Below the pieces are notes generated by a model. It ran no database searches and was not told the origin of the DNA. It was given only the letters and a program-made list of their open reading frames with translations. 64,000 nt of DNA, from positions 31,475-95,474 of the forward strand of contig JADFQA010000006.1 in the NCBI GenBank assembly GCA_022562055.1. Reading direction: 5' to 3'. How positions within the stretch are numbered: position 1 is the stretch's first letter; each line of letters opens with the position of its first letter. The DNA comes from Acidobacteriota bacterium (lineage in GTDB: Bacteria > Actinomycetota > Acidimicrobiia > Spongiisociales > UBA5794). The translations under genes were made by a program, and so were the position numbers. This document shows, in pieces, positions 1 through 8,241 of the stretch.

Positions 1-131
1 CGACTTGGCCTGTTGCTGTGTTGCATGGCAAGATCGCATGGATCGCGGGGACTCGTGTCGCCGCGTGGGCTCGGCCGTCGGGGTCGAACCCAGATGCGCT
101 TGTGTTCTCTGTTGAAAGGGCTGACCGGTGA
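1..131 (+). CDS. tilS: tRNA(Ile)-lysidine synthase, C-terminal end (partial)
   Basis: An open frame (first full codon at 3) runs in from the window edge and stops at TGA 129-131, overlapping the GTG of hpt by three bases. Only about 42 residues are visible. They include the stretch PVAVLHGKIAWIAGTRVA, which reads like the final beta strands of the TilS C-terminal domain. TilS makes lysidine at the wobble base of tRNA-Ile(CAU). The call rests mainly on the conserved tilS-hpt-ftsH gene order and on the tight stop/start coupling; the sequence alone is too short to prove it. Confidence 0.5.
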   Translation, partial: TWPVAVLHGKIAWIAGTRVAAWARPSGSNPDALVFSVERADR

Positions 132-649
132 AACTTGGTCGCACGTTGATTTCTGAACAGGAAATCTCCGAAAAACTTTTAGAAATGGGTGCCAAGATTT
201 CGCAGGACTACGAGGGCAAAGACCTGTTGATGATTGGCATTCTCAAGGGGGCGTTCATGGTCATGGCGGACCTCTCACGACACATCACCGTCCCGGTCTC
301 TTTTGATTTCATGGCGGTGTCGTCATACGGATCCGCCACCAAGACCTCTGGTGTCGTTCGAATCCTCAAGGATCTCGATGCCGAGATTGCAGGCAAGCAT
401 GTGCTCATTGTTGAAGACATCATCGATTCGGGTCTCACGCTGCACTATCTCATGAAGAACCTCGGTGTGCGTAACCCGGCAAGTCTTGAGCTCGCCGCAC
501 TGCTGATCAAAGATGGTATTGAACGTCCAGCGCTTGAAGTGAAGTACCCCGGCTTCACAATCCCGAATGAGTTTGTTGTGGGATTTGGCCTGGACTACGA
601 CCAGCACTACCGCAACCTGCCGTATATTGCCATTCTTGAAGAGGAGTGA
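128..649 (+). CDS. hpt: hypoxanthine phosphoribosyltransferase
   Basis: This enzyme salvages hypoxanthine and guanine to IMP and GMP using PRPP in the cytoplasm. The 173-residue product has the usual family length. The PRPP-binding loop is visible as VLIVEDIIDSGLTL near residues 96-109, and the C-terminal VGFGLDYDQHYRNLPYIA segment is typical. The GTG start at 128 has an AAAGGG ribosome site at 115-120 and overlaps the preceding stop. The gene ends inside a 21-base tandem repeat: the last codons and the TGA are the first repeat unit. It lies just upstream of ftsH, the common actinobacterial order. Confidence 0.95.
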   Translation: MKLGRTLISEQEISEKLLEMGAKISQDYEGKDLLMIGILKGAFMVMADLSRHITVPVSFDFMAVSSYGSATKTSGVVRILKDLDAEIAGKHVLIVEDIIDSGLTLHYLMKNLGVRNPASLELAALLIKDGIERPALEVKYPGFTIPNEFVVGFGLDYDQHYRNLPYIAILEEE

Positions 650-761
650 CACGGCCTTGAAGAGGAGCGACACGGCCTTGAAGAGGAGTGACACGGCCTT
701 GAAGAGGAGTGACACGGCCTTGAAGAGGAGTGACACGGCCTTGAAGAAGAGCAGATCCTCT
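636..761 (+). repeat. 21-bp tandem repeat born from the hpt stop region
   Basis: Five consecutive 21-base units start at 636, 657, 678, 699 and 720, followed by a decayed sixth from 741. Each unit runs TTGAAGAGGAGTGACACGGC plus C. Unit two has one change (GAGCGA). Unit one contains the last four sense codons and the stop of hpt, so the array copies the 3' end of the gene into the spacer before ftsH. Each unit also carries a GAGGAG ribosome-site-like core. Confidence 0.93.
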
Positions 762-884
762 ACCATCGAGCTTGTCCTCTGCGGAGGATTAGTCCTCAGA
801 ATGTTCCGATAACAACCGATTAGGCAATATCATGGGCCGACGCACCCCACCGTGCGCCGTGCGCACAATTTCCAAAGGACAACC

Positions 885-2933
885 TTGAAACGCTCAGCAC
901 GCACATTTCTCGTATACGGCATTGTGGCAATGTTGCTTCTCGTCGTCATCAGTGGCACATTCAGCTCAGCGAATGTTTCAGATGAGTTGTCATTGGACGC
1001 CTTCGAGCAGGCGCTCGCTGAAGGCAAAATCGCCGAGGTCCAGATCCTCGCCCGCTCGAACAAGATCACCGGCACATTTTTGGGTTCGGCCGAGGGCGAG
1101 GGCGAGTTCAAGGTCGTCTACCCCGGCGAGTATGAGCAAGTCATCACTGAGAAGTTGATTGCCGCAGACCTCAAATTCGAAGTCGATAACGAAGACCCGA
1201 CGTTCATTGACTTCATCATCGGGTTTCTACCGTACATCCTCATTTTCGGCATTTTCATCTTCGTCATGATGCGGATGCAAGGCGGCGGGAACCGTGTTAT
1301 GCAGTTCGGCAAGTCCCGCGCAAAACAGGTGAGCAAGGACCAGCAGAAGGTCACGTTTAAGGACGTTGCCGGTGCGGATGAAGCCGTTGAAGAACTTGAC
1401 GAAATTCGTGAGTTTCTGGCGAGTCCGGCAAAGTTCCGCGCACTCGGTGCCAAGATTCCGAGGGGTGTGTTGCTCGTCGGCCCTCCAGGAACCGGCAAGA
1501 CGTTGCTCGCCCGGGCCGTGGCCGGGGAAGCGGACGTACCGTTCTTCACCATCTCGGGTTCTGACTTCGTCGAGATGTTTGTGGGTGTCGGTGCCAGCCG
1601 AGTCCGCGACCTGTTTACGCAGGCAAAAGCTGCTGCCCCGGCGATTGTGTTCATCGACGAAATCGACGCAGTGGGTCGGCACCGAGGCGCCGGTCTCGGC
1701 GGAGGTCACGATGAGCGCGAGCAGACCCTGAACCAGCTTCTTGTCGAACTCGACGGTTTTGAGGGCGAGACCGGTGTGATCGTTCTCGCGGCGACGAACC
1801 GTCCAGACATTCTCGACCCGGCGTTGTTGCGCCCTGGCCGTTTTGACCGTCAGATCGTTATCGACCGCCCCGACATCAGAGGCCGCGAGGGCATCCTCTC
1901 TGTTCACTCGAAGGGCAAGCCGTTGGCGGACGACGTCGAAATTAGCGCACTCGCCCGTCAGACACCGGGGTTCACCGGTGCGGATCTTGCGAACCTCATC
2001 AACGAGGGGGCACTGCTTGCGGCGCGTCGCAGCGCAGACGAAATAACGATGGCGGACCTCGAAGAGTCCATCGATCGCGTGATCGCGGGTCCGGAACGGA
2101 AGAACAAGGTGATCTCGAAAAAGGAGCGCGAGATTACCGCCTTCCACGAGGCGGGTCACGCTCTTGTCGGGTTTGCGCTGCCGAACGCCGATCCGGTGCA
2201 CAAGATCACGATCATTCCGCGTGGCCGCTCGGGTGGGTTCACACTGTCGCTGCCCACCGAGGACAAGACCTACCTGCTTCGTGCTGAGCTGATCGATCGT
2301 CTGGCGATGTCGCTTGGCGGACGCACTGCGGAGGAAGTCGTGTTCGGCGACCCATCGAGTGGTGCCACGGATGACATCGAAAAGGCCACCGCCCTTGCCC
2401 GCCGGATGATCATGGAATGGGGCATGAGCGACAAGCTTGGACCCATCCGATACGGGAATCCTGAGCGGCAAGTGTTCCTTGGCAGGGACTACGCAAACGA
2501 GTCGACTTACTCCGATCATGTCGCAGAGGCGATTGATGAAGAGATTCGTTACCTGATGACACAGGCGCACGAAGAGGCGCGTCTCATTATCGAGCGTCAC
2601 CGGGACGCGCTGGATCGCATTGCGAGCAAACTGCTCGATGTTGAGACACTCAACGCAAAGGCGATCCGTGAGATTTTCTTTGATGTTCCGAAATGGGAAC
2701 ACGTGTCCGGGAATGGCAAGAGGGTGAGTTATCCCAAGAACCCGGTGTTTCCCGAGGTTGATGAGTCCCCCGATTCCAAGCCCGAGCAGACCTCTGATTC
2801 CGGGGCTGAGCAATCCTCTGAATCCGAGAAGAAGCAGGATGTCCCAGCCGAAACTCCACAGGTTGCGGTAGATGCGCCCGCCGTCTCAGTGGCTGACGTG
2901 GGGCCAGCCGCCGACTCCAGTGTGGATGCCTGA
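885..2933 (+). CDS. ftsH: ATP-dependent zinc metalloprotease FtsH
   Basis: FtsH is a membrane-anchored AAA+ protease that degrades misfolded and regulatory membrane proteins. Two N-terminal membrane helices (about residues 9-28 and 105-128) flank an extracytoplasmic domain. Walker A GPPGTGKT lies near 199, Walker B VFIDEID follows, then the second region of homology with its arginine fingers, and the zinc site HEAGH near 421. A Ser/Glu/Pro-rich disordered tail ends the protein. I place the start at TTG 885, because AAAGGA (875-880) lies just upstream; a GTG at 852 is in frame but would add 11 basic residues. The end overlaps folP by 8 bases. Confidence 0.95.
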   Translation: MKRSARTFLVYGIVAMLLLVVISGTFSSANVSDELSLDAFEQALAEGKIAEVQILARSNKITGTFLGSAEGEGEFKVVYPGEYEQVITEKLIAADLKFEVDNEDPTFIDFIIGFLPYILIFGIFIFVMMRMQGGGNRVMQFGKSRAKQVSKDQQKVTFKDVAGADEAVEELDEIREFLASPAKFRALGAKIPRGVLLVGPPGTGKTLLARAVAGEADVPFFTISGSDFVEMFVGVGASRVRDLFTQAKAAAPAIVFIDEIDAVGRHRGAGLGGGHDEREQTLNQLLVELDGFEGETGVIVLAATNRPDILDPALLRPGRFDRQIVIDRPDIRGREGILSVHSKGKPLADDVEISALARQTPGFTGADLANLINEGALLAARRSADEITMADLEESIDRVIAGPERKNKVISKKEREITAFHEAGHALVGFALPNADPVHKITIIPRGRSGGFTLSLPTEDKTYLLRAELIDRLAMSLGGRTAEEVVFGDPSSGATDDIEKATALARRMIMEWGMSDKLGPIRYGNPERQVFLGRDYANESTYSDHVAEAIDEEIRYLMTQAHEEARLIIERHRDALDRIASKLLDVETLNAKAIREIFFDVPKWEHVSGNGKRVSYPKNPVFPEVDESPDSKPEQTSDSGAEQSSESEKKQDVPAETPQVAVDAPAVSVADVGPAADSSVDA

Positions 2934-3810
2934 CACTTCTCGCTCGTGGCGACTCCGCACGCGTACACTCGATCCTTCCCAGCACACCCTGGTTATGGGG
3001 ATTCTCAATCTGACCCCTGACTCGTTTTCAGATACCGGCGTTTTGATGGACCACGGTGAGATCAATGTCGCGAGTGCCGTGGGAGCTGGGTTGGCGCTCG
3101 TCGAAGATGGCGCCGACATTGTCGACGTTGGTGGCGAGAGCACCCGACCCGGTTCGCGGCCCGTATCGGCCGCCGAGGAAAGCTCCCGGGTGGTTGAAGT
3201 TATCGAGGCGCTCACCCGATCTGGCGTTGCGGTCTCGATTGATACGTCGAAGCCAGCCGTTGCACGCGCAGCCATGGCTGCCGGTGTCGAGATTATCAAT
3301 GACATCACCGGATTTTCAAACAACGAGATGATCGATGTCGCAGCACAAACCGGCGCTGGTGTTGTTGCGATGCACATGCAGGGTTCGCCGCGCACGATGC
3401 AAGTCGCCCCTAGCTACGACGATGTCGTTGAAGAGGTTTGCGCGTTCTTGGGTGCCTCCGCGTCCCGCTTGCTTGATGGGGGTGTCGACCGTGGGCGGAT
3501 ATGTCTCGATCCCGGCATCGGTTTCGGGAAGTCTGTCGAACACAACCTCCGGCTGTTGGCGCACCTCGGGCGGGTTGTCGAGCTGGGTTTCCCAGTACTC
3601 GTCGGAGCGTCTCGCAAAGGCTTCCTGGGCACTCTGCTGGCTGACGACGGTCTCGACCAACCTGCCGAGGGTCGCGACGCTGCAACAGGAGCGACGACCG
3701 CTCTTGCCATTCAGCAGGGCGTGTCAATTATCCGGGTACACAACGTTGCCGGCGCAGTGCAGGTTGCCCGCGTGACGGACGCTATTGTTAACATCCGCAG
3801 CGCCAACTGA
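2926..3810 (+). CDS. folP: dihydropteroate synthase
   Basis: FolP joins pABA to 7,8-dihydropterin pyrophosphate to make dihydropteroate, the sulfonamide target. Family motifs are present in order: [65 protein letters not shown] and IIRVHNV. With the ATG at 2926 the protein is 294 residues, normal for the family; the open frame continues upstream but only inside ftsH. The ATG overlaps the ftsH stop, which implies translational coupling. Confidence 0.94.
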   Translation: MPDTSRSWRLRTRTLDPSQHTLVMGILNLTPDSFSDTGVLMDHGEINVASAVGAGLALVEDGADIVDVGGESTRPGSRPVSAAEESSRVVEVIEALTRSGVAVSIDTSKPAVARAAMAAGVEIINDITGFSNNEMIDVAAQTGAGVVAMHMQGSPRTMQVAPSYDDVVEEVCAFLGASASRLLDGGVDRGRICLDPGIGFGKSVEHNLRLLAHLGRVVELGFPVLVGASRKGFLGTLLADDGLDQPAEGRDAATGATTALAIQQGVSIIRVHNVAGAVQVARVTDAIVNIRSAN

Positions 3811-3829
3811 AGGAGCAAGAGTAGGCATC

Positions 3830-4303
3830 GTGGCAGGATTGGAACCTCGGGGGTTTACTTGGGTCATTGCAGGAAAACTTGCGGTTTCGGAGCGCATCGG
3901 CGGTTATGGAATACAACACCGACGGGTACGGCGCGAGGAAGAAATCATTTGGCTGGTCGAGGCCGGGATCACTGCTGTCGTGTCGCTTCTCCCCGGCAAC
4001 CAGAACGAAGCTGCGTATGAAAGTGCGGGGTTGGCGTTTTCTCACTATATGATCGCGGACGCCTTTGAGGTCGAAGAGGCGCCTGAAATCTTTGCGCTTA
4101 TCGCCGACGCCACCAGCGATCCCGATGCGGTGGTACTCATCCATCGAGACTTGATTGATGACACAGTTGTTGGGCTCCTGGGCGGATACCTTATGTACAG
4201 CGGTCTTGTCGAGGACCCGATCATGGCTACTTCGGTGATCCAGGAGATTGTTGGGCGGGCGATTGGTCCCGAGGGTCGCCGCCTAATCCCCCAAAAGGCG
4301 TAG
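3830..4303 (+). CDS. dual-specificity-phosphatase-like protein lacking the catalytic loop
   Basis: The product is about 157 residues. Its N-terminal half has a dual-specificity phosphatase pattern: a WVIAGKLAVSERIGG opening, then an EEEIIWLVEAGITAVVSLLP core and a SHYMIAD strand. Where active enzymes have HCxxGxxR followed by Thr/Ser, this protein reads HRDLIDDTV (residues 105-113). Both the nucleophilic Cys and the phosphate-binding Arg of CX5R are therefore missing. GTG 3830 is the likely start; AAGGAG at 3810-3815 is rather distant, so an earlier start inside folP is possible. It sits between folP and folK. Function unknown; a binding or scaffold role is my inference, and fold membership rests on pattern only. 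Confidence 0.6.
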   Translation: MAGLEPRGFTWVIAGKLAVSERIGGYGIQHRRVRREEEIIWLVEAGITAVVSLLPGNQNEAAYESAGLAFSHYMIADAFEVEEAPEIFALIADATSDPDAVVLIHRDLIDDTVVGLLGGYLMYSGLVEDPIMATSVIQEIVGRAIGPEGRRLIPQKA

Positions 4304-4305
4304 CA

Positions 4306-4890
4306 GTGACTACCCGCGCCCTTGTGGCGTTGGGCTCCAACCTTGGCGACCGCGGCGCATTTGTGCGCGACGCCGTTGCCCATCTGCGTGCGCTCGGGGT
4401 TCTCGTCGGTGCCTCATCACTGTACGAAACCGAACCGATCGGCGGACCCGAACAGGATCACTACATCAACGCAGTCGTTGTGCTCGACACCGCTCTTACG
4501 GCGCGCGAACTTCTAGAGGCGTTGCTAGGAATCGAGCGGAGAATGGGCCGAAAGCGTAATGAGCGTTGGGGCCCGCGAACGATTGATCTTGACCTCATTG
4601 CGTTCGGAGACGATGTGATAGACGAGCCGGGCCTCACCGTTCCGCATCCGAGGTTTACCGAGCGCAGGTTCGTGCTCGAACCGCTCTTAGAGACCTTCCC
4701 AGACGTGGTCATCCCCGGTCACCACGATCTACGCGCCGAGTTGGACTCTCTTTCTGGCCAGCAAATATTCCGCACAACTCTGCTCGTCACCCCGGATATG
4801 ATCGCCATCCCAGGCATGAGGACAGCACTTTGGGCCGGGTCTGCTGTGGCCGTGGTGGCGCTGGGCGCGGCAACCTTTCTCTTGCGATGA
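4306..4890 (+). CDS. folK: HPPK (folate pathway pyrophosphokinase) with a C-terminal membrane helix
   Basis: FolK transfers pyrophosphate from ATP to 6-hydroxymethyl-7,8-dihydropterin, supplying the FolP substrate. Typical motifs are ALVALGSNLGDR at the N terminus, SSLYETEPIG, and GPRTIDLDLIAFGD near 89-102, followed by PHPRFTERRFVLEPL. The enzyme normally ends near residue 160. This one reaches 194 and finishes with a hydrophobic helix (about 174-193) and a terminal Arg, which looks like a tail anchor. It starts at GTG 4306, two bases after the preceding stop. Confidence 0.93.
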   Translation: MTTRALVALGSNLGDRGAFVRDAVAHLRALGVLVGASSLYETEPIGGPEQDHYINAVVVLDTALTARELLEALLGIERRMGRKRNERWGPRTIDLDLIAFGDDVIDEPGLTVPHPRFTERRFVLEPLLETFPDVVIPGHHDLRAELDSLSGQQIFRTTLLVTPDMIAIPGMRTALWAGSAVAVVALGAATFLLR

Positions 4891-4936
4891 CTCGATCTCT
4901 CTTAAGTTCGCTCGGCCGTCGGATCCGGGCGGGTAG

Positions 4937-4954
4937 TGCGCTAAATTAAGCGCA
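4937..4954 (+). promoter_or_regulatory. palindrome overlapping the start of the SufR-like gene
   Basis: TGCGCTAAATTAAGCGCA has perfect 6-base arms and a near-symmetric AT core; its last base is the A of the downstream ATG. Its size and position suit an operator for a homodimeric winged-helix regulator, so autoregulation is likely but inferred. No good ribosome site lies in front of the ATG. Confidence 0.45.
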
Positions 4955-5643
4955 TGTGTCCAACCGCCGGCAGCGCCGCACGAGACAAGATTCTCCTCAG
5001 TCTGAAGAACTCTGGGCCGACGTCGGCGTCGGGTCTTGCGGGCGAGCTTGGGGTGACGTCGTCCGCGATCCGTCAGCAGCTATGCGAACTCGAGGCGGAT
5101 GGCCTCATTGCGTCCGAGGAGTTGCGGCCGGGTACCGTCGGGCGGCCCCATAAGCGCTGGCATGTTGTCTCGACCGCCGAAGCGAACGCTTGCTTTCCAG
5201 ATTCGTACGCAAGCCTGACATTGGCGCTTATTGCTGCAGCACGCTCGGCCTTTGGCGAAGAAGGTGTACAGAAACTTGTTGCAGAGCGCGTGAAGATCCA
5301 GACCGACGAGTATCGCGAACGTATTGGCGAAGACTCAACCGTGGCGGAACGGGTCAGCAGCCTTGCTGACTTCCGCAACGATGAGGGTTATATGTCCGGT
5401 TGGGCGCAGGAGGGCGACGGCACGTTTTTGCTATGGGAGAACCATTGTCCGATCTGCGAGGCTGCTACCGAGTGTCAGGATCTGTGCGCGGGCGAGATCG
5501 ACCTCTTCAGGGGTGTACTTGGAGACGGGGTGAGTGTCGAGCGGGTCGAGTTCATCGTTGACGGCGACAGACGGTGTGCGTATCGCATCGATTCTGCGCC
5601 GATTGCCTTTGTGGAGAAACCTTCACAAGTCGCACACGAGTAG
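4954..5643 (+). CDS. SufR/COG2345-type Fe-S-sensing transcriptional regulator
   Basis: The N-terminal 75 residues form a winged helix (DKILLSLKNSGPTSASGLA, then SSAIRQQLCELEADGLI and GRPHKRW). The C-terminal half carries a cysteine cluster, HCPICEAATECQDLCAGE near 163-180, and a later RRCAYRI. Spaced cysteines of this type bind an Fe-S cluster in SufR-like repressors. The 229-residue length fits. No suf genes are in this window, so targets are unknown; the palindrome at the start codon suggests self-control. It could be another COG2345 member rather than a true SufR. Confidence 0.8.
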   Translation: MCPTAGSAARDKILLSLKNSGPTSASGLAGELGVTSSAIRQQLCELEADGLIASEELRPGTVGRPHKRWHVVSTAEANACFPDSYASLTLALIAAARSAFGEEGVQKLVAERVKIQTDEYRERIGEDSTVAERVSSLADFRNDEGYMSGWAQEGDGTFLLWENHCPICEAATECQDLCAGEIDLFRGVLGDGVSVERVEFIVDGDRRCAYRIDSAPIAFVEKPSQVAHE

Positions 5644-5731
5644 TGCGTGGGGCGCGGCGGCGCTTCGATGTTGCGGCTTTGGCCGCTAGATTCTGTTGGG
5701 TACCAGTACCAAACAAGGACTGAAGCAACTT

Positions 5732-6571
5732 ATGCGCATCACGCTGGTCGGCCCCGGACGGGCCGGCATGTCTCTCGCCCTGGCCTCACAGGCGTCGGGT
5801 CACCGGATTGTCACCGTCGTTGCGCGGAACCTCGAATCCGCTCGCACCGCGGCCGAAGAGGTAGGAGCGAACGCTGCAGTCCTCTCGACGCAGCTCGAGC
5901 CGAGCGATCTGTGGATAATCGCAACCAGGGATGACGCGATCGGAGAGGTTGCGCGGGCTCTGTCCGACCTGTTGGCCGAGGGTACGCCCCCGCCAAAGGT
6001 CGCCTTCCATCTCTCCGGGATGATGTCGGTTGCCGCATTGGACTCTTTGAGGACCGCTGGAGTGCCGACCGCCTCGTTGCATCCGTTGCAGACGATGCCA
6101 AACCCACAGGTGGGGAGCGAGCGGCTTCCTGGTTCTTGGTTTGCGGTGACCGCAGAAGACGACTCCCACCCGCTCCTGGTCGAGTTCGTCGAGTCGCTCG
6201 GTGGTCGTCCATTTCGTTTGCAGGACTCCGCCAAAGCTGTGTACCACGCGGCCGCGGCCGCGGCCGCGAACTTCACACTTGCAAACATGGTTGTCGCCCA
6301 GGATCTGCTCGACTCTATTGATGTCCCGATTGCGGTCCTAGGTCCTCTGATGGATGCAATCGTGTCGAACGCGATTGCGATTGGACCCCGTGCAGCTCTC
6401 ACCGGTCCGATCGCTCGAGGCGATGTCGAAACCGTCGCTTCTCAAATCCGCGCTGTCGCTACCAATGCCCCGGAGCTTCTCTCATTGTTCGTTGCCAACG
6501 TGGCATTCCTCGTCAGAATCGCCGGGCGTTCTGAAGAGTTCGCCGACCTAGTCGACGAGTACGCCGTATGA
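5732..6571 (+). CDS. Rossmann-like/DUF2520 NAD(P)-binding oxidoreductase
   Basis: The protein opens with MRITLVGPGRAGMSLALA, a GxGxxG-type nucleotide-binding turn. It continues with a dehydrogenase fold and a helical C-terminal domain of the DUF2520 kind (HPLQTMPNP, then an Ala-rich YHAAAAAAANF segment). I place the start at ATG 5732 because the conserved fold begins there and AAGGA lies upstream; 12 further codons are open before it. The stop overlaps the panC start as ATGA. Family members are poorly characterised, but coupling to panC and coaX suggests a role in pantothenate or CoA supply. That link is inference. Confidence 0.8.
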   Translation: MRITLVGPGRAGMSLALASQASGHRIVTVVARNLESARTAAEEVGANAAVLSTQLEPSDLWIIATRDDAIGEVARALSDLLAEGTPPPKVAFHLSGMMSVAALDSLRTAGVPTASLHPLQTMPNPQVGSERLPGSWFAVTAEDDSHPLLVEFVESLGGRPFRLQDSAKAVYHAAAAAAANFTLANMVVAQDLLDSIDVPIAVLGPLMDAIVSNAIAIGPRAALTGPIARGDVETVASQIRAVATNAPELLSLFVANVAFLVRIAGRSEEFADLVDEYAV

Positions 6572-7467
6572 AGATTGTTACAACGTGGGCCGACGCCCGT
6601 CTGGCAATCGGCGAGAGGGGGACTAGCGGACTTGTGCCGACGATGGGGTTCCTACACGAAGGTCATGGCCGCTTGTTCGACGAGGCTGAGTCGTCGTGTG
6701 ATGTTGTGATCTGCAGCATCTTTGTGAATCCTCTTCAGTTCGGCGAAGACGCAGACCTTGCCGCGTACCCCCGCGATCTTGAGCGAGACGTCGAGATCGC
6801 CGAAGCAGGCGGTGTCGACGTTGTCTTCGCCCCATCCATTGACCAGGTGTACCAGCGACGAATGTCGACGACCGTGTCGATCGAGGGTGTTTCTAACGGA
6901 ATGGAAGGCGAGTTCAGGCCGGGTCACTTTGCTGGTGTCGCGGTGATGGTCGCAAAGCTGTTTGCCGGCATTCAGCCGGACAGGGCCTTCTTCGGCAGGA
7001 AGGACGCCCAGCAGTTGGCGGTGATCGCGACGATGGCGCAGGACCTTTCGTTCCCGGTCGAGGTTGTTGGGGTGCCCACACTCAGGGAGCACGACGGCCT
7101 CGCACTGTCGAGCCGTAACACCCGCATTGATGCGAGCCGTCGGTATCAGGCGACAAGCCTCAGCCGGGGATTGTTCGCCGCTGCCAAGCTTCTCGATAAT
7201 GGTGTCCGCGACGCCGATACCCTCATCCACGCTGCCGCAACCGAGATGAACAGCGCAGGTGTGTCACCCGACTACATCCAACTCGCCAGTCAAAGCAGTG
7301 CCAAACGTCTCACTGTTGTGGATCGGCCGGCGTTCCTAGCCACTGCTGCGCGGGTGGGGGATGTCCGTCTCATCGACAACCTGCACATAGGGTTTGCTGA
7401 CGGCGTGGTCGAGCCTGACCGGGGTACGACGCTATCGTCCCCGAGCATTCTGTACGGAGGCTCGTAG
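6568..7467 (+). CDS. panC: pantothenate synthetase
   Basis: PanC condenses pantoate and beta-alanine using ATP to give pantothenate. The HIGH-like site is PTMGFLHEGHGRL near residues 24-36. Further landmarks are FVNPLQFGEDADLAAYPRDL, GHFAGVAVMVAKLF, FGRKDAQQLAVI and LALSSRN. The length of 299 is slightly above the usual 280. It is coupled by ATGA to the DUF2520 gene and is followed immediately by coaX, so pantothenate is made and phosphorylated from one transcript. Confidence 0.95.
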   Translation: MKIVTTWADARLAIGERGTSGLVPTMGFLHEGHGRLFDEAESSCDVVICSIFVNPLQFGEDADLAAYPRDLERDVEIAEAGGVDVVFAPSIDQVYQRRMSTTVSIEGVSNGMEGEFRPGHFAGVAVMVAKLFAGIQPDRAFFGRKDAQQLAVIATMAQDLSFPVEVVGVPTLREHDGLALSSRNTRIDASRRYQATSLSRGLFAAAKLLDNGVRDADTLIHAAATEMNSAGVSPDYIQLASQSSAKRLTVVDRPAFLATAARVGDVRLIDNLHIGFADGVVEPDRGTTLSSPSILYGGS

Positions 7468-8241
7468 ATGTTGCTCACACTCGATGTTGGAAACACTCAG
7501 ACCGCAGTTGGGCTGTTCGATGGTGAAACCCTCGTCGGTCATTGGCGGCTCACGACAAACCCGGATCAAACGAGCGACGAGATGCGGCTCGCATTGCGCG
7601 GGGTTCTCAGCCTTGGCAACTTCAAGTCCGACGATATCCACGGTGTGTCGATCTCGTGCGTGGTACCGGCAATCCTGAACCCACTGCGCGAAGTCGCAGA
7701 ACTCGTCGCACCGGGAGCCGTCACCGTCGTCGGGCCGGGCACCAAGACAGGGATGCCGATCACCATAGACAACCCCCGCGAAGTCGGTGCAGACAGGGTG
7801 GTGAACGCGGTGGCTGCACGTCAGAAGTATGGAGCTCCCGTTGTCGTAGTCGATTTTGGGACCAGTACGAACTTTGACGTTGTGGGACCAAACGGCGACT
7901 ACCTAGGCGGAGTCATTGCAGCCGGACTGCTGCTCTCGACTCAGGCGTTGACTAGGGGCGCCGCGGCGTTGCGCAACGTCGAACTTGTCGAACCGCGCAG
8001 TGCCATCGGCAAGGGCACGGTCGAGGCGATCCAATCGGGTGCTCTGTACGGACATGCCGGTCTCGTCGACGGGATCATGGAGCGGGTCGTTGCGGCGCTC
8101 GGATCGGAAGCTACCCGAGTTGCAACCGGCGGCCTCGCATCTACCATCGTGCCTCATTGCAACTCCGTAGAGATCGTCGACCCGTACCTCACCCTCGAAG
8201 GGCTCCGCATGATCCACGACCTCAACCAGGAATCTTCATGA
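7468..8241 (+). CDS. coaX: type III pantothenate kinase
   Basis: CoaX phosphorylates pantothenate, the first committed step to coenzyme A. The ASKHA-fold motifs are visible: LTLDVGNTQTAVGLF at the N terminus, EVGADRVVNAVAA near 108-120, and VDFGTSTNFDVVGPNG near 129-144 with a glycine-rich stretch after it. At 257 residues it is of normal length. The ATG follows the panC stop directly, and the gene ends in an ATGA overlap with lysS. Confidence 0.95.
   Translation: MLLTLDVGNTQTAVGLFDGETLVGHWRLTTNPDQTSDEMRLALRGVLSLGNFKSDDIHGVSISCVVPAILNPLREVAELVAPGAVTVVGPGTKTGMPITIDNPREVGADRVVNAVAARQKYGAPVVVVDFGTSTNFDVVGPNGDYLGGVIAAGLLLSTQALTRGAAALRNVELVEPRSAIGKGTVEAIQSGALYGHAGLVDGIMERVVAALGSEATRVATGGLASTIVPHCNSVEIVDPYLTLEGLRMIHDLNQESS

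Noticed and set aside
323..766. Minus-strand frame with FKAVSLL-type repeats opposite hpt
   Set aside because: The repeat protein is only the 21-base DNA array read backwards; its rest is antisense to hpt.
1227..2813. Long minus-strand open frame opposite ftsH (over 500 codons)
   Set aside because: It mirrors ftsH codons, has no domain pattern or ribosome site, and ftsH is certain.
6241..6270. GC-rich GCCGCG run as a regulatory repeat
   Set aside because: It codes for the Ala stretch of the DUF2520 domain and is in frame.
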